DNA from: Candidatus Enterousia merdequi
GTDB taxonomy: Bacteria > Pseudomonadota > Alphaproteobacteria > Rs-D84
Length of the DNA: 6,641 nt
Direction: 5' to 3'
NCBI GenBank assembly: GCA_018065345.1
Contig: JAGHTM010000012.1
Span: 1 to 6,641 of the forward strand
In this document: positions 6,567-6,641 of the stretch, in pieces
Layout of the letters: each line of letters opens with the position of its first letter
How positions within the stretch are numbered: position 1 is the first letter of the stretch
Program-made: the position numbers and the translations under genes
Notes under the pieces: generated by a model
What the model was told of the DNA's origin: nothing
Databases searched by the model: none
Seen by the model: only the letters and a program-made list of their open reading frames with translations

Positions 6567-6641
6567 TGGTGGACGCACAGGGACTCGAACCCTGGACCCA
6601 CTGATTAAGAGTCAGTTGCTCTACCAACTGAGCTATGCATC
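6567..6641 (-). tRNA. tRNA-Lys (anticodon CTT), first base outside window
   Basis: The cloverleaf reads cleanly on the minus strand. The acceptor GATGCA (its first G beyond the edge) pairs with TGCGTCC and includes one G-U pair. The D arm is GCTC/GAGC with AGTTGGTA in the loop. The anticodon arm is ACTGA/TCAGT with loop CTCTTAA, so the anticodon is CTT (6607-6609), reading AAG for lysine. The variable loop has 5 nt, and the T arm is CAGGG/CCCTG with loop TTCGAGT. The discriminator is A, and the CCA end is encoded (6567-6569). The full length would be 76 nt. A terminator follows directly. As an ANN-reading tRNA, its A37 is the type of position modified through the t6A pathway to which the neighbouring tcdA belongs. 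Confidence 0.97.

Noticed and set aside
6386..6604. Plus-strand 72-codon frame running through the terminator and tRNA
   Set aside because: It runs through the reverse strand of a complete tRNA and its terminator. Its last codons are just translated tRNA sequence, a common false prediction.
1..6641. CRISPR array, insertion sequence, integrase or defence system
   Set aside because: No direct-repeat/spacer pattern, transposase or nuclease-helicase cluster is visible. Although a tRNA gene can be an integration site, no repeated tRNA 3' end or integrase lies within the window.

Overview
This window reads as ordinary chromosome from an AT-rich Gram-negative bacterium. Two proteins with signal peptides and terminal-Phe beta-barrels indicate an outer membrane. 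The GatB segment reads MRADVNVSVRP, where many other GatB proteins have a Cys, and together with the MiaB C-terminus it looks most like alphaproteobacterial homologues. My best guess is a low-GC, probably host-associated alphaproteobacterium. That placement is inferred from remembered family patterns and was not computed.

Layout: the left 2.7 kb is on the + strand and looks like one transcription unit concerned with translation. It holds the 3' part of gatB (Glu/Asp-tRNA amidotransferase subunit B), a 140-codon very basic protein I do not recognise, and miaB (tRNA ms2i6A37 methylthiotransferase). Gaps are 24 bp and 1 bp. Everything to the right is on the - strand. Reading leftwards from the right edge there is a tRNA-Lys(CTT) that loses only its first base to the window edge, with a strong terminator. 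Next come a TatD-family hydrolase and tcdA (t6A dehydratase) overlapping by 8 bp, an approximately 204-residue outer-membrane barrel protein with a strong Shine-Dalgarno and its own terminator, and a 507-residue autotransporter-like protein. The autotransporter-like gene converges on miaB, and the two coding regions overlap by 9 bp at their stop codons.

Themes: tRNA biology recurs through GatB, MiaB, TcdA and tRNA-Lys, and the t6A37 product of TcdA is found on ANN-decoding tRNAs such as tRNA-Lys. The second theme is cell-surface proteins. I found no CRISPR array, insertion sequence, integrase, toxin-antitoxin pair or recognisable defence system. The least explained items are the basic 140-residue protein, the autotransporter-like protein with a very short beta-solenoid-like repeat, and two genes that lack a Shine-Dalgarno and have possible -10 elements only 8 to 9 nt before the ATG.
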